The notes: generated by a model not told the origin, from the sequence alone. A stretch of DNA of 32,935 nucleotides from Planctomycetota bacterium (GCA_003669125.1 QWQF01000341.1:1-32935); one strand, 5' to 3'. Counted from the first letter of the stretch, positions 1 through 8,550 are shown. Numbers and translations: made by a program.

Positions 1-70
1 CCAGCACGACCGCTTCGGGATCAGCGGCGGTCACGGCCGCTGCCATCAGACACAACGCAACGACGTGCAT
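1..70 (-). CDS. Partial CDS: N-terminus of a secreted protein (runs off the left edge)
   Basis: On the minus strand an ATG at 68-70 opens a frame that is uninterrupted to the window edge. It encodes 23 residues, beginning MHVVALCLMAAAVTAADPEA, which look like a short hydrophobic signal peptide with an Ala-x-Ala type cleavage region. A good Shine-Dalgarno (GGAGG, minus strand, about 77-81) sits 6 nt before the ATG, which supports this as a real start. It lies downstream of and in the same orientation as the gene ending at 279, with a 208 bp gap. The function cannot be told because nearly all of the gene is outside the window. Confidence 0.6.
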   Translation of the reverse strand, partial: MHVVALCLMAAAVTAADPEAVVL

Positions 71-103
71 GTCAGGCCTCCTTGCCTTCGAATCGCGTGC
101 GAC

Positions 104-139
104 TTGTAATTCCGACAACGCGCGCGGACAGAATTACAA
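104..139. repeat. 9-bp perfect inverted repeat in an intergenic gap
   Basis: TTGTAATTC (104-112) and GAATTACAA (131-139) are exact reverse complements around an 18-nt GC-rich spacer. It sits between the secreted-protein start at 70 and the stop of the gene at 279. It could be an operator for the gene starting at 70 or a weak terminator of the upstream gene; no T-tract follows. The rest of 71-278 shows nothing recognisable. Confidence 0.35.
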
Positions 140-278
140 ACCGACTCCGGACAGGCTCCGCCTTGGAATCGCTCGTTCGTCGCGAATTGGCCGAACTCCT
201 GATGTGTTGGCGGCTCAACCGCGAATCACAACTCGGCGAGCCTCGGCAAGAGCAGTCGCTGTGCCGGCTCGGACAAAT

Positions 279-1541
279 TTAGGACCGGTCGATAAACCGT
301 CCGCGAAAGTGGCCGTCGTCTTCCGAGGCCTGATAGCGGATCAGCAGCGACGGGTCGGCGATGACTTTGCCTCCGTTGTGTTGAGAGCGAATTGCGTGGT
401 CGCACATGGTCGTCGTCAGCAGCGTGCGCTCGACCGGGTACGGCGGGCGACCGGCGGCGAAGAACTTTTCGATGTTGAACGTCAGCGGATCGAAGAACCT
501 CGCGCCGGGAGGAGCCGGCAGGAAAAAGCAGGCACTGACCGGTTCGGCTTGGCCTTCGATGCGTCCAGAGAAAGCGAAGTCGGAGGTCGCTTCGACGAGG
601 TTGAAGACGGCCCCTTTCGTGCCGTCGGTGTATTCGATCAGCGTGACGAGCGGGTTCTTGACCTGCTCGCGCACACGGCCGTAGTTACGGCTGGGACAGC
701 GCGAGAGGGCGTGTTCCAGCAGCGGCCACGACCAGCGACCCTCGTCGCCGGCTTTCCAGACCGCCTCGCCTGACAGCGTTTGGATCGACTTCACGCCGCT
801 CTCACCGCCGGGGCGACGCTCCAACATGCACTGCAAAACTTCGAGCACATGAAACAGGTAGATTTCCCAAGTGTTCCGATCGTAGCCGATGACCGCGATC
901 CCTTCTTCGAACGGCGTGCCGAGCGGCGGAGCAAGCTCCGGAATTCGCCACGTCACCGGCAGCGACGATCCAGCCATGAGACCAAACTTCAATTCCTTCG
1001 ACGCGGCGACCATCTTCGCGGCCTTCTGGTGATCGAACGACAGTTGCTTGTCGACGAACACCGGCACACTACGACCGCTCTTGCGGAAGACGTCGAGGAC
1101 CTCTTGGAACATCTCGAAGCGCGGGTACAGGACTTGGTTCCGCTCGTTCAACGGATAATCGCCGTGCTCGATGATGAGCAGCACGGCATCCACATCCAGC
1201 GTGTCGCCGCCGAGTGCCTGGGCCACCGAGGAGCAAAGTTCGATGCCGTGCTTTTTGCAGACCTCCGGACCAAGGTCGTCCGCCGGCTGCTGATGGTCGA
1301 ACATGCGGACGAGCTGAAACCGCGGCTGATGATGCAATCCGTTGATCGTGTAGCCGTGAATGAACCGCCCAGCGATGTGATACGCATGCGACCGCAGCCG
1401 ATAGATCGAATTGATCGCCGCGACTCGCGGCAATTTCGGTTTGGCTTCATCCGCACGAAGCGGCAACCACGGAGCCATCGCAGCCAAGGAGCCAAGTTTC
1501 AACAGATCGCGACGGTGCAGAGGAGTCGGTGGAACGCTCAT
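279..1541 (-). CDS. Tat-exported Gfo/Idh/MocA-like protein
   Basis: A 420-residue protein with a twin-arginine leader (RRD at residues 10-12, then a hydrophobic stretch to about residue 26), so probable folded export by Tat. The body resembles planctomycete proteins of the Gfo/Idh/MocA oxidoreductase type: an N-terminal alpha/beta region, a segment VFVDKQLSFD followed by LMAGSSLPVTWR around residues 160-200, and a mixed C-terminal domain. The usual Rossmann glycine motif near the N-terminus is not evident (the equivalent stretch reads AINSIYRLRSHAY), so cofactor binding and catalysis are doubtful. It is transcribed away from the CNNM-CBS gene, sharing the 171 bp gap 1542-1712. The CDS is secure; the family assignment rests on recalled similarity and the substrate is unknown. 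Confidence 0.75.
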   Translation of the reverse strand: MSVPPTPLHRRDLLKLGSLAAMAPWLPLRADEAKPKLPRVAAINSIYRLRSHAYHIAGRFIHGYTINGLHHQPRFQLVRMFDHQQPADDLGPEVCKKHGIELCSSVAQALGGDTLDVDAVLLIIEHGDYPLNERNQVLYPRFEMFQEVLDVFRKSGRSVPVFVDKQLSFDHQKAAKMVAASKELKFGLMAGSSLPVTWRIPELAPPLGTPFEEGIAVIGYDRNTWEIYLFHVLEVLQCMLERRPGGESGVKSIQTLSGEAVWKAGDEGRWSWPLLEHALSRCPSRNYGRVREQVKNPLVTLIEYTDGTKGAVFNLVEATSDFAFSGRIEGQAEPVSACFFLPAPPGARFFDPLTFNIEKFFAAGRPPYPVERTLLTTTMCDHAIRSQHNGGKVIADPSLLIRYQASEDDGHFRGRFIDRS

Positions 1542-1622
1542 GAATGACCCTGTCCATTCAAAGTCGGAGGATTCTTCGTTCGTGGCGGCAGTCTATCGGC
1601 AAGCCAAAAAAACGTCAGTCGC

Positions 1623-1664
1623 GTCAACGTTGTCGCTTCGTTCCCGCGAGGCGACAACATTGAC
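1623..1664. repeat. Long hairpin-forming palindrome between divergent genes
   Basis: GTCAACGTTGTCGC (1623-1636) pairs with GCGACAACATTGAC (1651-1664) with one mismatch (C1628/A1659). The stem continues inward through 1637-1641/1646-1650 including two G-T wobbles, leaving a 4-nt loop (1642-1645). That gives about 19 paired positions. It lies in the 171 bp between the start codons of the genes at 1541 and 1713, so it is not a terminator for either by position. A dispersed palindromic repeat or a regulatory structure in the 5' leader of one of the genes is likelier. Confidence 0.7.
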
Positions 1665-1712
1665 CCGCTCGCGTTGTCCGTCTGAGCGGAGCCGCGTACA
1701 GTCTCCGCCACT

Positions 1713-3218
1713 ATGGACTTGACCACCGGGTTGCAGTTGCTGCTGGCCTTTGTTTTGGTGTTGCTCAACGGATTTTTCGTTTTGGCGGAGTTCGCTCTCG
1801 TCAAAGTTCGCACCACGCGCATCGAAGAATTGGCTCGCAAGGGAAATCGTCAGGCCATGATGGCTCGCGGGATGCTCGAGGAATTGGACGAGTACCTTTC
1901 GGCGACACAACTAGGTATCACCGTCGCGAGCTTGGGTTTGGGTTGGGTCGGCGAGCCGGCATTCGAGCACATCCTGCAAGGCCTGATCGGCCGGCCGACA
2001 TGGATGACCGACAAAGCGAGTCATGTCCTCTCGGCGATCATCGCCTTCTGCCTAATCACCTTCTTGCACATTCTGCTGGGCGAACAGGCCCCAAAAATTC
2101 TGGCGATTCGCCGAGCCGAGCAAACAACGCTCGCGATCGCGTTGCCGATGCGGTGGTGTTTTCGGATGTTTTACATCCCGATGCTGGCGGTGAACGCCGG
2201 CTGTGATTTGATCCTCAAACTGCTGGGGCTGGAGGCGGACCATCACGAAGTTGCGCACACCGAGCAAGAGTTGCGAATGCTGCTGTTCGCGAGTCAGGCG
2301 ACAGGGTCGTTCTCGTTCAACCAGTTGCTGATGGTCGAGAATCTGTTTGACCTCAGCAAGCAGACGGTGCGCGACGCGATGATCGCGTGGCCGAGCGTGC
2401 AAACACTGTCGGCCGATACGCCGCTGGCGGAAGTCCTGCGAACCGTGCGTGAGCATCGCTTCTCACGCATCCCGGTGCTCGATTCAAAATCGCGTGAGCC
2501 GATCAAGTACCTGCTGATGAAAGACCTGTTGCTGTTGGATCAGGCCGATCGCGATTGGCATCGCATTCTGCGTCCACTGCGGATTGTCGGGCCGGCAGAC
2601 AATCTCGCCGTGACGATGCAAGAACTGCAACGGGACGGCGCGAACATGGCTGTCGTCATGGACGGCCATCATTCGGTGGGCCTGATCACGCTGGAAGACA
2701 TTTTGGAAGAGATCGTCGGCAAGATCGAAGACGAGTACCCCCGCCTGCCACGACTGTTCTTGAAGGATGCACTCGAATCCGGTGCGATTCTGCTGGATGT
2801 GGCGGCGACGAACACGGAGGCTGCGATTCGCGAACTCATCGCTGCGATCCCGGCGAGCAACATCCCCAGCGACGTGGACATCGCCGGATTGGCGCTGACC
2901 CGTGAGCAACTCATCACGACGGACGTCGGTCTTGGAGTCGCAATCCCGCACGCTCGTTGCCCGCGACTTTCGAAACCGATCATGGTCTTTGGCCGTTCCG
3001 ACGAGGGCATCCTTTTCAGCCCGACGTCCACCGAACCTGTGCGGTTGATTTTCTTGTTGATCACGCCCGCCGATCGCCCAAACTTGCAGGTCTTCTTCCT
3101 GGCTCAGTTGGCCAACGTCGCAAAAAGCGAGTTCGTGCGCGAGAAGCTCCGGCAAGCGAAGTCTGTCGAAGAGTTGCTCGGCATCATCGACGCCGCCGAC
3201 CCGGCCGTCACGGGTTAG
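1713..3218 (+). CDS. CNNM/HlyC-CorC family membrane protein with CBS pair and C-terminal PTS EIIA domain
   Basis: 501 residues. Residues 1-170 are a CNNM (DUF21) transmembrane domain: a hydrophobic helix at 7-28, the ATQLGITVASLGLGW signature near 64-78 and a helix at 103-123 followed by GEQAPK. Residues about 215-340 form a CBS pair (DAMIAWPSVQTL; FSRIPVLD; VGLITLEDILEEIVGKIEDE). Where relatives carry the small CorC_HlyC transporter-associated domain, this protein has about 150 residues of PTS EIIA type 2 (fructose/Ntr) character, with GVAIPHAR placing the phospho-acceptor histidine at H413. CNNM/CorC proteins are linked to Mg2+ or other cation efflux; phosphorylation of the EIIA domain could regulate this, which is inference. 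No PTS EI or HPr gene is in the window. It ends 7 bp from the convergent propeller gene. The start has only a weak SD. Confidence 0.9.
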   Translation: MDLTTGLQLLLAFVLVLLNGFFVLAEFALVKVRTTRIEELARKGNRQAMMARGMLEELDEYLSATQLGITVASLGLGWVGEPAFEHILQGLIGRPTWMTDKASHVLSAIIAFCLITFLHILLGEQAPKILAIRRAEQTTLAIALPMRWCFRMFYIPMLAVNAGCDLILKLLGLEADHHEVAHTEQELRMLLFASQATGSFSFNQLLMVENLFDLSKQTVRDAMIAWPSVQTLSADTPLAEVLRTVREHRFSRIPVLDSKSREPIKYLLMKDLLLLDQADRDWHRILRPLRIVGPADNLAVTMQELQRDGANMAVVMDGHHSVGLITLEDILEEIVGKIEDEYPRLPRLFLKDALESGAILLDVAATNTEAAIRELIAAIPASNIPSDVDIAGLALTREQLITTDVGLGVAIPHARCPRLSKPIMVFGRSDEGILFSPTSTEPVRLIFLLITPADRPNLQVFFLAQLANVAKSEFVREKLRQAKSVEELLGIIDAADPAVTG

Positions 3219-3225
3219 GTTCGGC

Positions 3226-4134
3226 TCAGCGTTTCCAATCGAGCCGCAGGATGTGGCCGGAACGCAGGCCGACCAGCAACCACTCGCCCAGCGGGTCGCA
3301 GATCACGCGCACGATCTCCTCGTCCAATACCGTTGACCAGAGCAACCTGCCGTCGGATTTCAGCCAATACAACTGCCGTTCGAGCGTCGCAGCGGCGATG
3401 CGTTTGGCGTTGAAACTGCACGACACACGACCGACTGTCCCCTCGATCAGATACGAGTCACCCGTCGAACCGTCATCGCCGTCGAACGACTGGATCCCCT
3501 GATTGAATCCCGCCACCAAGACCGTCTCGCCGTCGGCCGCCGCGCACATCTCGCCCAACGAGGCGAAACACTTCTCGCTCCAGAGTCGCTCGCCATTGAT
3601 TCGATGAGCACAGACTTGGCCGTATTCCGCCGCACCGACCAACACCGGTTTGTTGGCCAGAAACTGAATCCACTTCAGCGGCCGAGCCGTCTCGAAGATG
3701 CTGAGTTGCTCGCTCTGTTCACCCAGCACGAGGTTGCCGCCGTTGGCCAAACTGATCGCCATCTGCCGGCCAAACGGCGCGAGAGCAATCCCGAGCGCCG
3801 CTTCCGGCAATCCAACCGACCATTCCGCCTCGAGGTTGCCGTTCAGGCGAACCACCTTTCGGTCACCGAGAATCACCGCGCCCACCGCGTTCGTGTCCGA
3901 CCATGCGACCACTCGTACACCGCGCACACCATTCGACGACTTCAGCAACTCCCCGCGCCGACCAATGCGATACAGCCCACCGGATTCGTCCGCCGCCAGT
4001 ATCTCACCCGACTCACGACCGAGATCCATTGCGACCAGCGGAGCTTCGAGCGCGAACACCCAACGCAACGTCGGCGGGGTTCCCTGCCCATCTCGCAACC
4101 ATAATGGCTCAGACATGCTCATCGTGGCGAGCAT
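3226..4134 (-). CDS. WD40/PQQ-like beta-propeller protein
   Basis: 302 residues without a signal peptide or membrane segment. The sequence is a run of short beta-rich repeats of about 40 residues with patterns such as GGLYRIGRRGELL, RKVVRLNGNLEAEWSV, GQVCAHRINGERLWSE, RQLYWLKSDGRLLWS and GHILRLDWKR, typical of seven- or eight-bladed propellers of the WD40/PQQ class. Such proteins usually act as binding scaffolds; no catalytic motif is visible, and a role cannot be assigned. Alternative starts at Met5 (4122) and Met7 (4116) are possible and none has a convincing SD. It is divergent from the NDH-2 fusion gene across 132 bp and convergent with the CNNM-CBS gene. Confidence 0.75.
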   Translation of the reverse strand: MLATMSMSEPLWLRDGQGTPPTLRWVFALEAPLVAMDLGRESGEILAADESGGLYRIGRRGELLKSSNGVRGVRVVAWSDTNAVGAVILGDRKVVRLNGNLEAEWSVGLPEAALGIALAPFGRQMAISLANGGNLVLGEQSEQLSIFETARPLKWIQFLANKPVLVGAAEYGQVCAHRINGERLWSEKCFASLGEMCAAADGETVLVAGFNQGIQSFDGDDGSTGDSYLIEGTVGRVSCSFNAKRIAAATLERQLYWLKSDGRLLWSTVLDEEIVRVICDPLGEWLLVGLRSGHILRLDWKR

Positions 4135-4266
4135 GATAGAGGGGTCAGCGGTCGGGGGTCAGGGATCGGAGCCGACAAGCTGCTGCTTGACATTCCGAAC
4201 CGGCGGTTTGACAGTGACATCCGCTCACATCGGGCGTCGCGATCACATCTGCAAGTCGAGTGCCTC

Positions 4267-5919
4267 ATGAGTAGCGACAAGAAACGAATCCTGATTCTGG
4301 GTGGCGGTTTCGCCGGCGTGTACACGGCAATGTACCTCGAGAAAGGCATGTTCTGGGGCGAACGCGATCAGTACGAGATCTCGCTCGTTAGCCTGGAAAA
4401 CTACATGGTTTTTCAGCCGCTGCTCCCCGAAGTCATCAGCGGCACAATCGAGACGCTGCACGTCATCTCGCCGATCCGCCGGTTGGCTAAGCGAACTCGA
4501 TTGCACACGCGAGAGATTCTTGAGATCGACCTCGAACGCAAAGTGGTCACGCTCGGCCCGGAGTTCCTGCCGAAGACCAAAGAGCTGCCGTTCGATCATC
4601 TGGTGGTCGCGCTCGGATCACGGTTGAACTCGGGCCTTGTGCCGGGGATGCGCGAGCACGCGATCCCGTTCAAATACCTCGGCGACGCACTGCGTCTGCG
4701 GACCGCGATCGTGCAGGTGCTCGAAGAGGCGGACAATGAAACCGATCCGGAAGAGCGGCGCAGGCTGCTGACGTTCGTGGTCGGCGGCGGCGGGTTCTCC
4801 GGTGTCGAGTGCATCGCCGAAATGAACGACTTCTTGCAGAGCGCGGTTTCCGCGTACCAGTCGATCAAGGCCAGTGACTTGCGAGTCATCCTGCTGCAAA
4901 GCGCGGATCGCATTCTTCCGGAGTTGGGCGAAGACCTCGCGAGGTACGCTCACAAAATTCTCGAACAGCGCGGCATCGAAATCCGCTTGAACACTCGGCT
5001 GAAGGCGGTCACGGCCGAGGGTGCGGTCTTGCAGGGCAAGAGCTCGCCCGAAACAGAATTCATTCCCGCGCGGGTCGTTGTCGCGACCGTCCCCGCCGCA
5101 CCGCATCGGCTAGTCGAGAAATTGCCGTTCGAGAAGGACAAAGGTGGCCGCATCCTCGTCGCGCCGGAAATGCACGTCGTGGGAAGTGCATTCGTTTGGG
5201 CGTTGGGAGATTGCGCCGCGGTGCCGCAACCGGACGGCATCATGTCGCCGCCGACGGCTCAGCACGCGCTGCGGCAAGCTCAGACCTGCGCCGCGAACAT
5301 TCTGGCGACGCTGCGCGGGACTCCGTTGCGACGATTCTCGTTCACCGGACTGGGCAAGCTCGCGTCATTGGGACATCGCTCGGCGGTCGCAGAAGTGATG
5401 GGCATCAAGCTGCGCGGCTTCATCGCGTGGATCTTTTGGCGAGCGGTCTACCTCAGCAAGTTCCCCGGCCTGGACCGCAAGTGGCGGATCTTCACCGACT
5501 GGTGCCTGGATATTTTCCTGCCGCGCGACATCACCGAGGTCCGTATTTTCTTTCCCGATTCGGTCTCGCGCCAGCACCTGCACACTGGCGAAATGGTGTT
5601 CGATCAAGGAGACTTCGGCGACAAGGTCTTCGTCGTGATCAGCGGCGAGGCCGATGTGCTGCGCGATGGCCAATCCGTCGCGACGCTCAGGGCGGGCGAT
5701 GTCTTCGGAGAGATGGCGTTGATCTCTCAAATCCCTCGCAGCGCCTCGATCCAAGCCAAGACGCCGCTCGATCTCATCAGCATCTCCCGCGATGCGTTCG
5801 AGAAGTTGGTGACTCACCTGCCGGGCGTGAAGACTTCGATGAACGAAGTCCTGCAAAAACACACGGCCACTCGCGACGCCATCTTGAAACAGATGGAAGA
5901 CGCGGCTCGAAAATCCTGA
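4267..5919 (+). CDS. Type II NADH dehydrogenase-like flavoprotein fused to a cyclic-nucleotide-binding domain
   Basis: 550 residues. Residues 1-400 are a two-dinucleotide-fold FAD/NAD(P)H oxidoreductase of the NDH-2 family: FAD motif GGGFAG at 12-17, NAD(P)H motif GGGGFSGVE at 173-181, FAD-binding GDCAA at 314-318, and PPTAQHALRQ at 328-337, matching the AQ-rich quinone-site motif of NDH-2. Residues 383-425 (FIAWIFWRAVYL and following) are an aromatic amphipathic segment suited to peripheral membrane attachment. Residues about 428-530 are a cNMP-binding domain with the phosphate-binding cassette GEMALI (481-486) and R491-S492. NDH-2 passes electrons from NADH to quinone without proton pumping; ligand control through the cNMP domain is inference. 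The family pair is clear. The next gene begins 18 bp downstream, suggesting co-transcription with the sulfatase. Confidence 0.92.
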   Translation: MSSDKKRILILGGGFAGVYTAMYLEKGMFWGERDQYEISLVSLENYMVFQPLLPEVISGTIETLHVISPIRRLAKRTRLHTREILEIDLERKVVTLGPEFLPKTKELPFDHLVVALGSRLNSGLVPGMREHAIPFKYLGDALRLRTAIVQVLEEADNETDPEERRRLLTFVVGGGGFSGVECIAEMNDFLQSAVSAYQSIKASDLRVILLQSADRILPELGEDLARYAHKILEQRGIEIRLNTRLKAVTAEGAVLQGKSSPETEFIPARVVVATVPAAPHRLVEKLPFEKDKGGRILVAPEMHVVGSAFVWALGDCAAVPQPDGIMSPPTAQHALRQAQTCAANILATLRGTPLRRFSFTGLGKLASLGHRSAVAEVMGIKLRGFIAWIFWRAVYLSKFPGLDRKWRIFTDWCLDIFLPRDITEVRIFFPDSVSRQHLHTGEMVFDQGDFGDKVFVVISGEADVLRDGQSVATLRAGDVFGEMALISQIPRSASIQAKTPLDLISISRDAFEKLVTHLPGVKTSMNEVLQKHTATRDAILKQMEDAARKS

Positions 5920-5937
5920 GACACAAAGGCTGCCACG

Positions 5938-7488
5938 ATGACTTATCCGCAAGGATTCTGTTTGAGTCTGTTGGCCGGCGTTCTGACACTCATCGGTCGG
6001 CCATTCACATCCACCGCCGAGGCCGCCGACGCGAAGCGACCAAACGTGATCTTCATTTTTACCGACGACCACGCCGCGCATGCGATGAGCTGCTACGGCT
6101 CGAAGATCAATCAGACGCCGAATCTCGACCGCATCGCGCGCGAGGGGGTGCGGTTTCAGAATTGCTTCTGCACGAACTCGATCTGCGGCCCCAGCCGAGC
6201 CGTCATCCTGACCGGCAAGCACAGCCACTTGAACGGCTTTAAGACCAACGAAGGCGGCAAGAATTTCGACGGCAGCCAGCAGACGTTTCCCAAGCTGCTG
6301 CAAACCGCCGGCTATCAAACCGCGATGATCGGCAAGTGGCATCTCGGCAGCGAGCCGACCGGTTTCAGTTATTGGGAGACCCTGCAAGGCCAAGGGCCGT
6401 ACTACAACCCGCCCATGATTCGCAACGGCAAGAAAGTTCAATACACCGGCTACACGACCGAGATCCTCACGGACCTCGCGGTGGATTGGCTCGAAAAGGG
6501 ACGAGACAAGGACAAACCGTTCGTGTTGATGTGGCAGCACAAGGCTCCGCATCGCGAGTGGCAGCCAGGACCGAAGTATTTCGAGCTCTACAAAGACGTG
6601 ACGATCCCGGAACCGGACACACTGTTCGACGACTATTCCGGCCGAGGCACCGCCGCTCACAAGCAGGACATGACCATCGAAAAGACGATGACCCGCTTTG
6701 ATCTGAAGCTCGATCCGCCGAAGAACCTCAACCCGGAACAACTCGCCGCGTGGCACAAAGCCTACGACGACGAGAACGCCGCGTTCGAGAAAGCCAAGCT
6801 CACTGGCAAGGAACTCGTGCGCTGGAAGTATCAGCGGTACATCAAGGACTACCTGCGCTGCGTCGCCGCCGTCGATGACGGCGTCGGACGAGTGCTCAAG
6901 TACCTCGACGACACCGGCCTCGCCGAAAACACGGTCGTGATTTACTCCTCCGATCAGGGGTTTTATCTCGGCGATCACGGCTGGTTTGACAAGCGGTTCA
7001 TGTACGAGCCGTCGCTGCGCATGCCGCTGGTCGCGCGCTGGCCCGGAGTCATCAAGCCCGGCTCGATCAACACCGACCTCGTGCAGAACCTCGACTTCGC
7101 CGAGACGTTCCTCGACCTCGCCGGAGCCAAGATTCCCCAGGACATGCAAGGCCGCAGCATCGTCCCGCTGCTCAAAGGCCAGACGCCCAGCGATTGGCGA
7201 AAGAGCATCTACTACCACTACTACGAATTCTTCACCGACCGGAACGCCCCGCACGCCGTCCGCCGGCACTACGGAGTGCGCACCGAACGCCACAAACTGA
7301 TCCACTTCTACAACGAAGACGAATGGGAACTGTTCGATCTTCAAAAAGACCCGCAAGAACTACGCAGCGTCTACACCGAAGCCGCCAATGCCAGCCTCGT
7401 CAATGACCTGAAAGCGGAGCTCGCTCGCCTGCAAAAGCTCTATCAAGTCCCGGACGACCGCGGGAAGCTGAAAGCTTCCGAACTGTGA
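5938..7488 (+). CDS. Secreted formylglycine-dependent sulfatase
   Basis: 516 residues with a signal peptide (hydrophobic 7-20, Ala-rich cleavage region near 27-31). Type I sulfatase hallmarks are all visible: the metal-binding pair D43-D44 in IFTDDHA, the C-x-P-S-R motif at 83-87 with C83 as the residue converted to formylglycine, IGKWHLG at 131-137 giving K133 and H135, HKAPH at 201-205, and [11 protein letters not shown] near 338-348 with the second metal-binding Asp. The C-terminus ([20 protein letters not shown]) matches the small DUF4976-type tail domain. It should hydrolyse a sulfate ester, probably of a polysaccharide; the substrate cannot be read from sequence. Planctomycetes carry many such enzymes. 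No maturase gene is nearby. It sits 18 bp behind the NDH-2 fusion and converges with the PLD gene. Confidence 0.93.
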   Translation: MTYPQGFCLSLLAGVLTLIGRPFTSTAEAADAKRPNVIFIFTDDHAAHAMSCYGSKINQTPNLDRIAREGVRFQNCFCTNSICGPSRAVILTGKHSHLNGFKTNEGGKNFDGSQQTFPKLLQTAGYQTAMIGKWHLGSEPTGFSYWETLQGQGPYYNPPMIRNGKKVQYTGYTTEILTDLAVDWLEKGRDKDKPFVLMWQHKAPHREWQPGPKYFELYKDVTIPEPDTLFDDYSGRGTAAHKQDMTIEKTMTRFDLKLDPPKNLNPEQLAAWHKAYDDENAAFEKAKLTGKELVRWKYQRYIKDYLRCVAAVDDGVGRVLKYLDDTGLAENTVVIYSSDQGFYLGDHGWFDKRFMYEPSLRMPLVARWPGVIKPGSINTDLVQNLDFAETFLDLAGAKIPQDMQGRSIVPLLKGQTPSDWRKSIYYHYYEFFTDRNAPHAVRRHYGVRTERHKLIHFYNEDEWELFDLQKDPQELRSVYTEAANASLVNDLKAELARLQKLYQVPDDRGKLKASEL

Positions 7489-7525
7489 GAGCCTCTCGGA
7501 GTCGTCGCTCGCGGAACACAAACGG

Positions 7526-8176
7526 TCACGACTTAAATTGTTGCCACAATTCCTCAAATATTTTTGAGAAGATGGCCACTAGGCGACGGTTGTTGGTGAC
7601 GATGAAATTCTCTTCGTTGTTGGCCGCGGCACCGCGTGTCCAGTTGTAGCTGCCGTTGAGCAGAACCTCGCTGTCGAACACCGCGAACTTGTGATGCATG
7701 TGGTACTCCGTGCGATCCACTCGCAGGTCAATGCCCGCCTGAAGAAACCGGTCCGCATCTGACCCGAGGTCTGCCGCTTTGTCGTTGTCGGTGATGATTC
7801 GGATCCGGACTCCCCGACCGTGAGCCTCCAGAACGGCGGAAGTCAGCCGGTCATCTGTGATTGTGAAGACGCAGATCTCGACCGTCTGTTTCACCTGAGC
7901 CAGCAGAGTCCGAATCCGCTGAGGACAATCCCCTTGAGGACTGAACCAGGCCTCAGCAATGTCCTCCTTGTCTTCGGCCGCCGATGGCTGAAGGACTTTG
8001 GCAACCTCTTCCAGCCACTCGACGATCATCGTCCCATTCGTGGCATCGATCGCTTCCCTGGCCAAACCGAATGCCATTCGCCGAAAGTGAGCCAACTGCT
8101 CTGAATCAACACCCACTTCGCCCAGATGCTGACTCAACACGGACTTCTCGGCCCGCGATAGCCGTCGGTCCGCCAA
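7526..8176 (-). CDS. PLD-like nuclease domain protein, probably interrupted by an upstream in-frame TAG
   Basis: 216 residues from a TTG at 8174-8176. Residues about 85-215 are a single phospholipase D-like domain: VEICVFTITDD, then the HxKxxxxD motif (HHKFAVFD, H161, K163, D168), then GSYNWT and NEENF. Single-HKD proteins of this kind are usually nucleases of the Nuc/DUF1669 type acting as dimers. Two codons before the TTG lies TAG (8180-8182), and immediately upstream, in the same frame, is an ATG-started stretch of 12 codons from 8218 (MMTPQQMREILE). Read through the stop, it joins naturally to SLADRRLSRAEK. I infer that the ancestral start was at 8216-8218 or 8213-8215 and that a nonsense change or sequencing error broke codon 13. 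The TTG restart has no clear SD, so the gene may be a recent pseudogene or need readthrough. Confidence 0.75.
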   Translation of the reverse strand: MADRRLSRAEKSVLSQHLGEVGVDSEQLAHFRRMAFGLAREAIDATNGTMIVEWLEEVAKVLQPSAAEDKEDIAEAWFSPQGDCPQRIRTLLAQVKQTVEICVFTITDDRLTSAVLEAHGRGVRIRIITDNDKAADLGSDADRFLQAGIDLRVDRTEYHMHHKFAVFDSEVLLNGSYNWTRGAAANNEENFIVTNNRRLVAIFSKIFEELWQQFKS

Positions 8177-8218
8177 CGACTACTCCAGAATCTCACGCAT
8201 CTGCTGTGGCGTCATCAT

Positions 8219-8550
8219 GGTTCTGCTTTCCCCAAGTGGAAAGATCGTAGCAGATCAAAACTCTATCCAAACGCCGGCCGGTCGTGGGGCTGAATCTCAC
8301 GGCGACCTTCGGCCGGCGCTCATCACCAGTCGATCCTCACCTCGGTCCTTCTCACCCAAGCACGACGAGCCGCTCAACCAATTCCTTTATTCGCTCTGAC
8401 GCGGTAAGCAATCACCACCGCAATTACTCGTAGTCAACCAAGAACTCTTGGAAGTCATTCGTCATGCTCGATTGAACAGTATTGCGGCTAGCCCACATTA
8501 TTCCTGAGCGGCAATTAACACGCTGCGACGGATTCCTCTCGCTCCGCGAA
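8219..8550. other. 332-bp gap without a gene
   Basis: This lies between the tsaC stop and the original PLD start, both on the minus strand. A + strand frame (8217-8399) has no family features and is not supported. The only structure seen is the hairpin at 8272-8318. Confidence 0.5.
8272..8318. repeat. GC-rich intergenic stem-loop
   Basis: CGCCGGCCG (8272-8280) pairs exactly with CGGCCGGCG (8310-8318). The stem extends inward with GTCG (8281-8284) against CGAC (8303-8306) across a 3-nt bulge (8307-8309). It lies in the 3' flank of tsaC and the 5' flank of the PLD gene. No T-run follows on either strand, so an intrinsic terminator is uncertain; a dispersed palindrome is equally possible. Confidence 0.55.

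Noticed and set aside
780..1547. 255-codon + strand frame opposite the Tat-exported gene
   Set aside because: Arg/His-rich, low-information translation; the minus strand has a Tat leader and a coherent fold pattern.
5365..7356. 663-codon minus-strand frame opposite the NDH-2 fusion and sulfatase genes
   Set aside because: The + strand carries two complete enzyme families with all motifs. The antisense translation is rich in Val, Arg, Glu and His with no recognisable family, as expected for the shadow of GC-rich codons.
8217..8399. 60-codon + strand frame in the tsaC-PLD gap
   Set aside because: No SD, no family, and it crosses the hairpin at 8272-8318.
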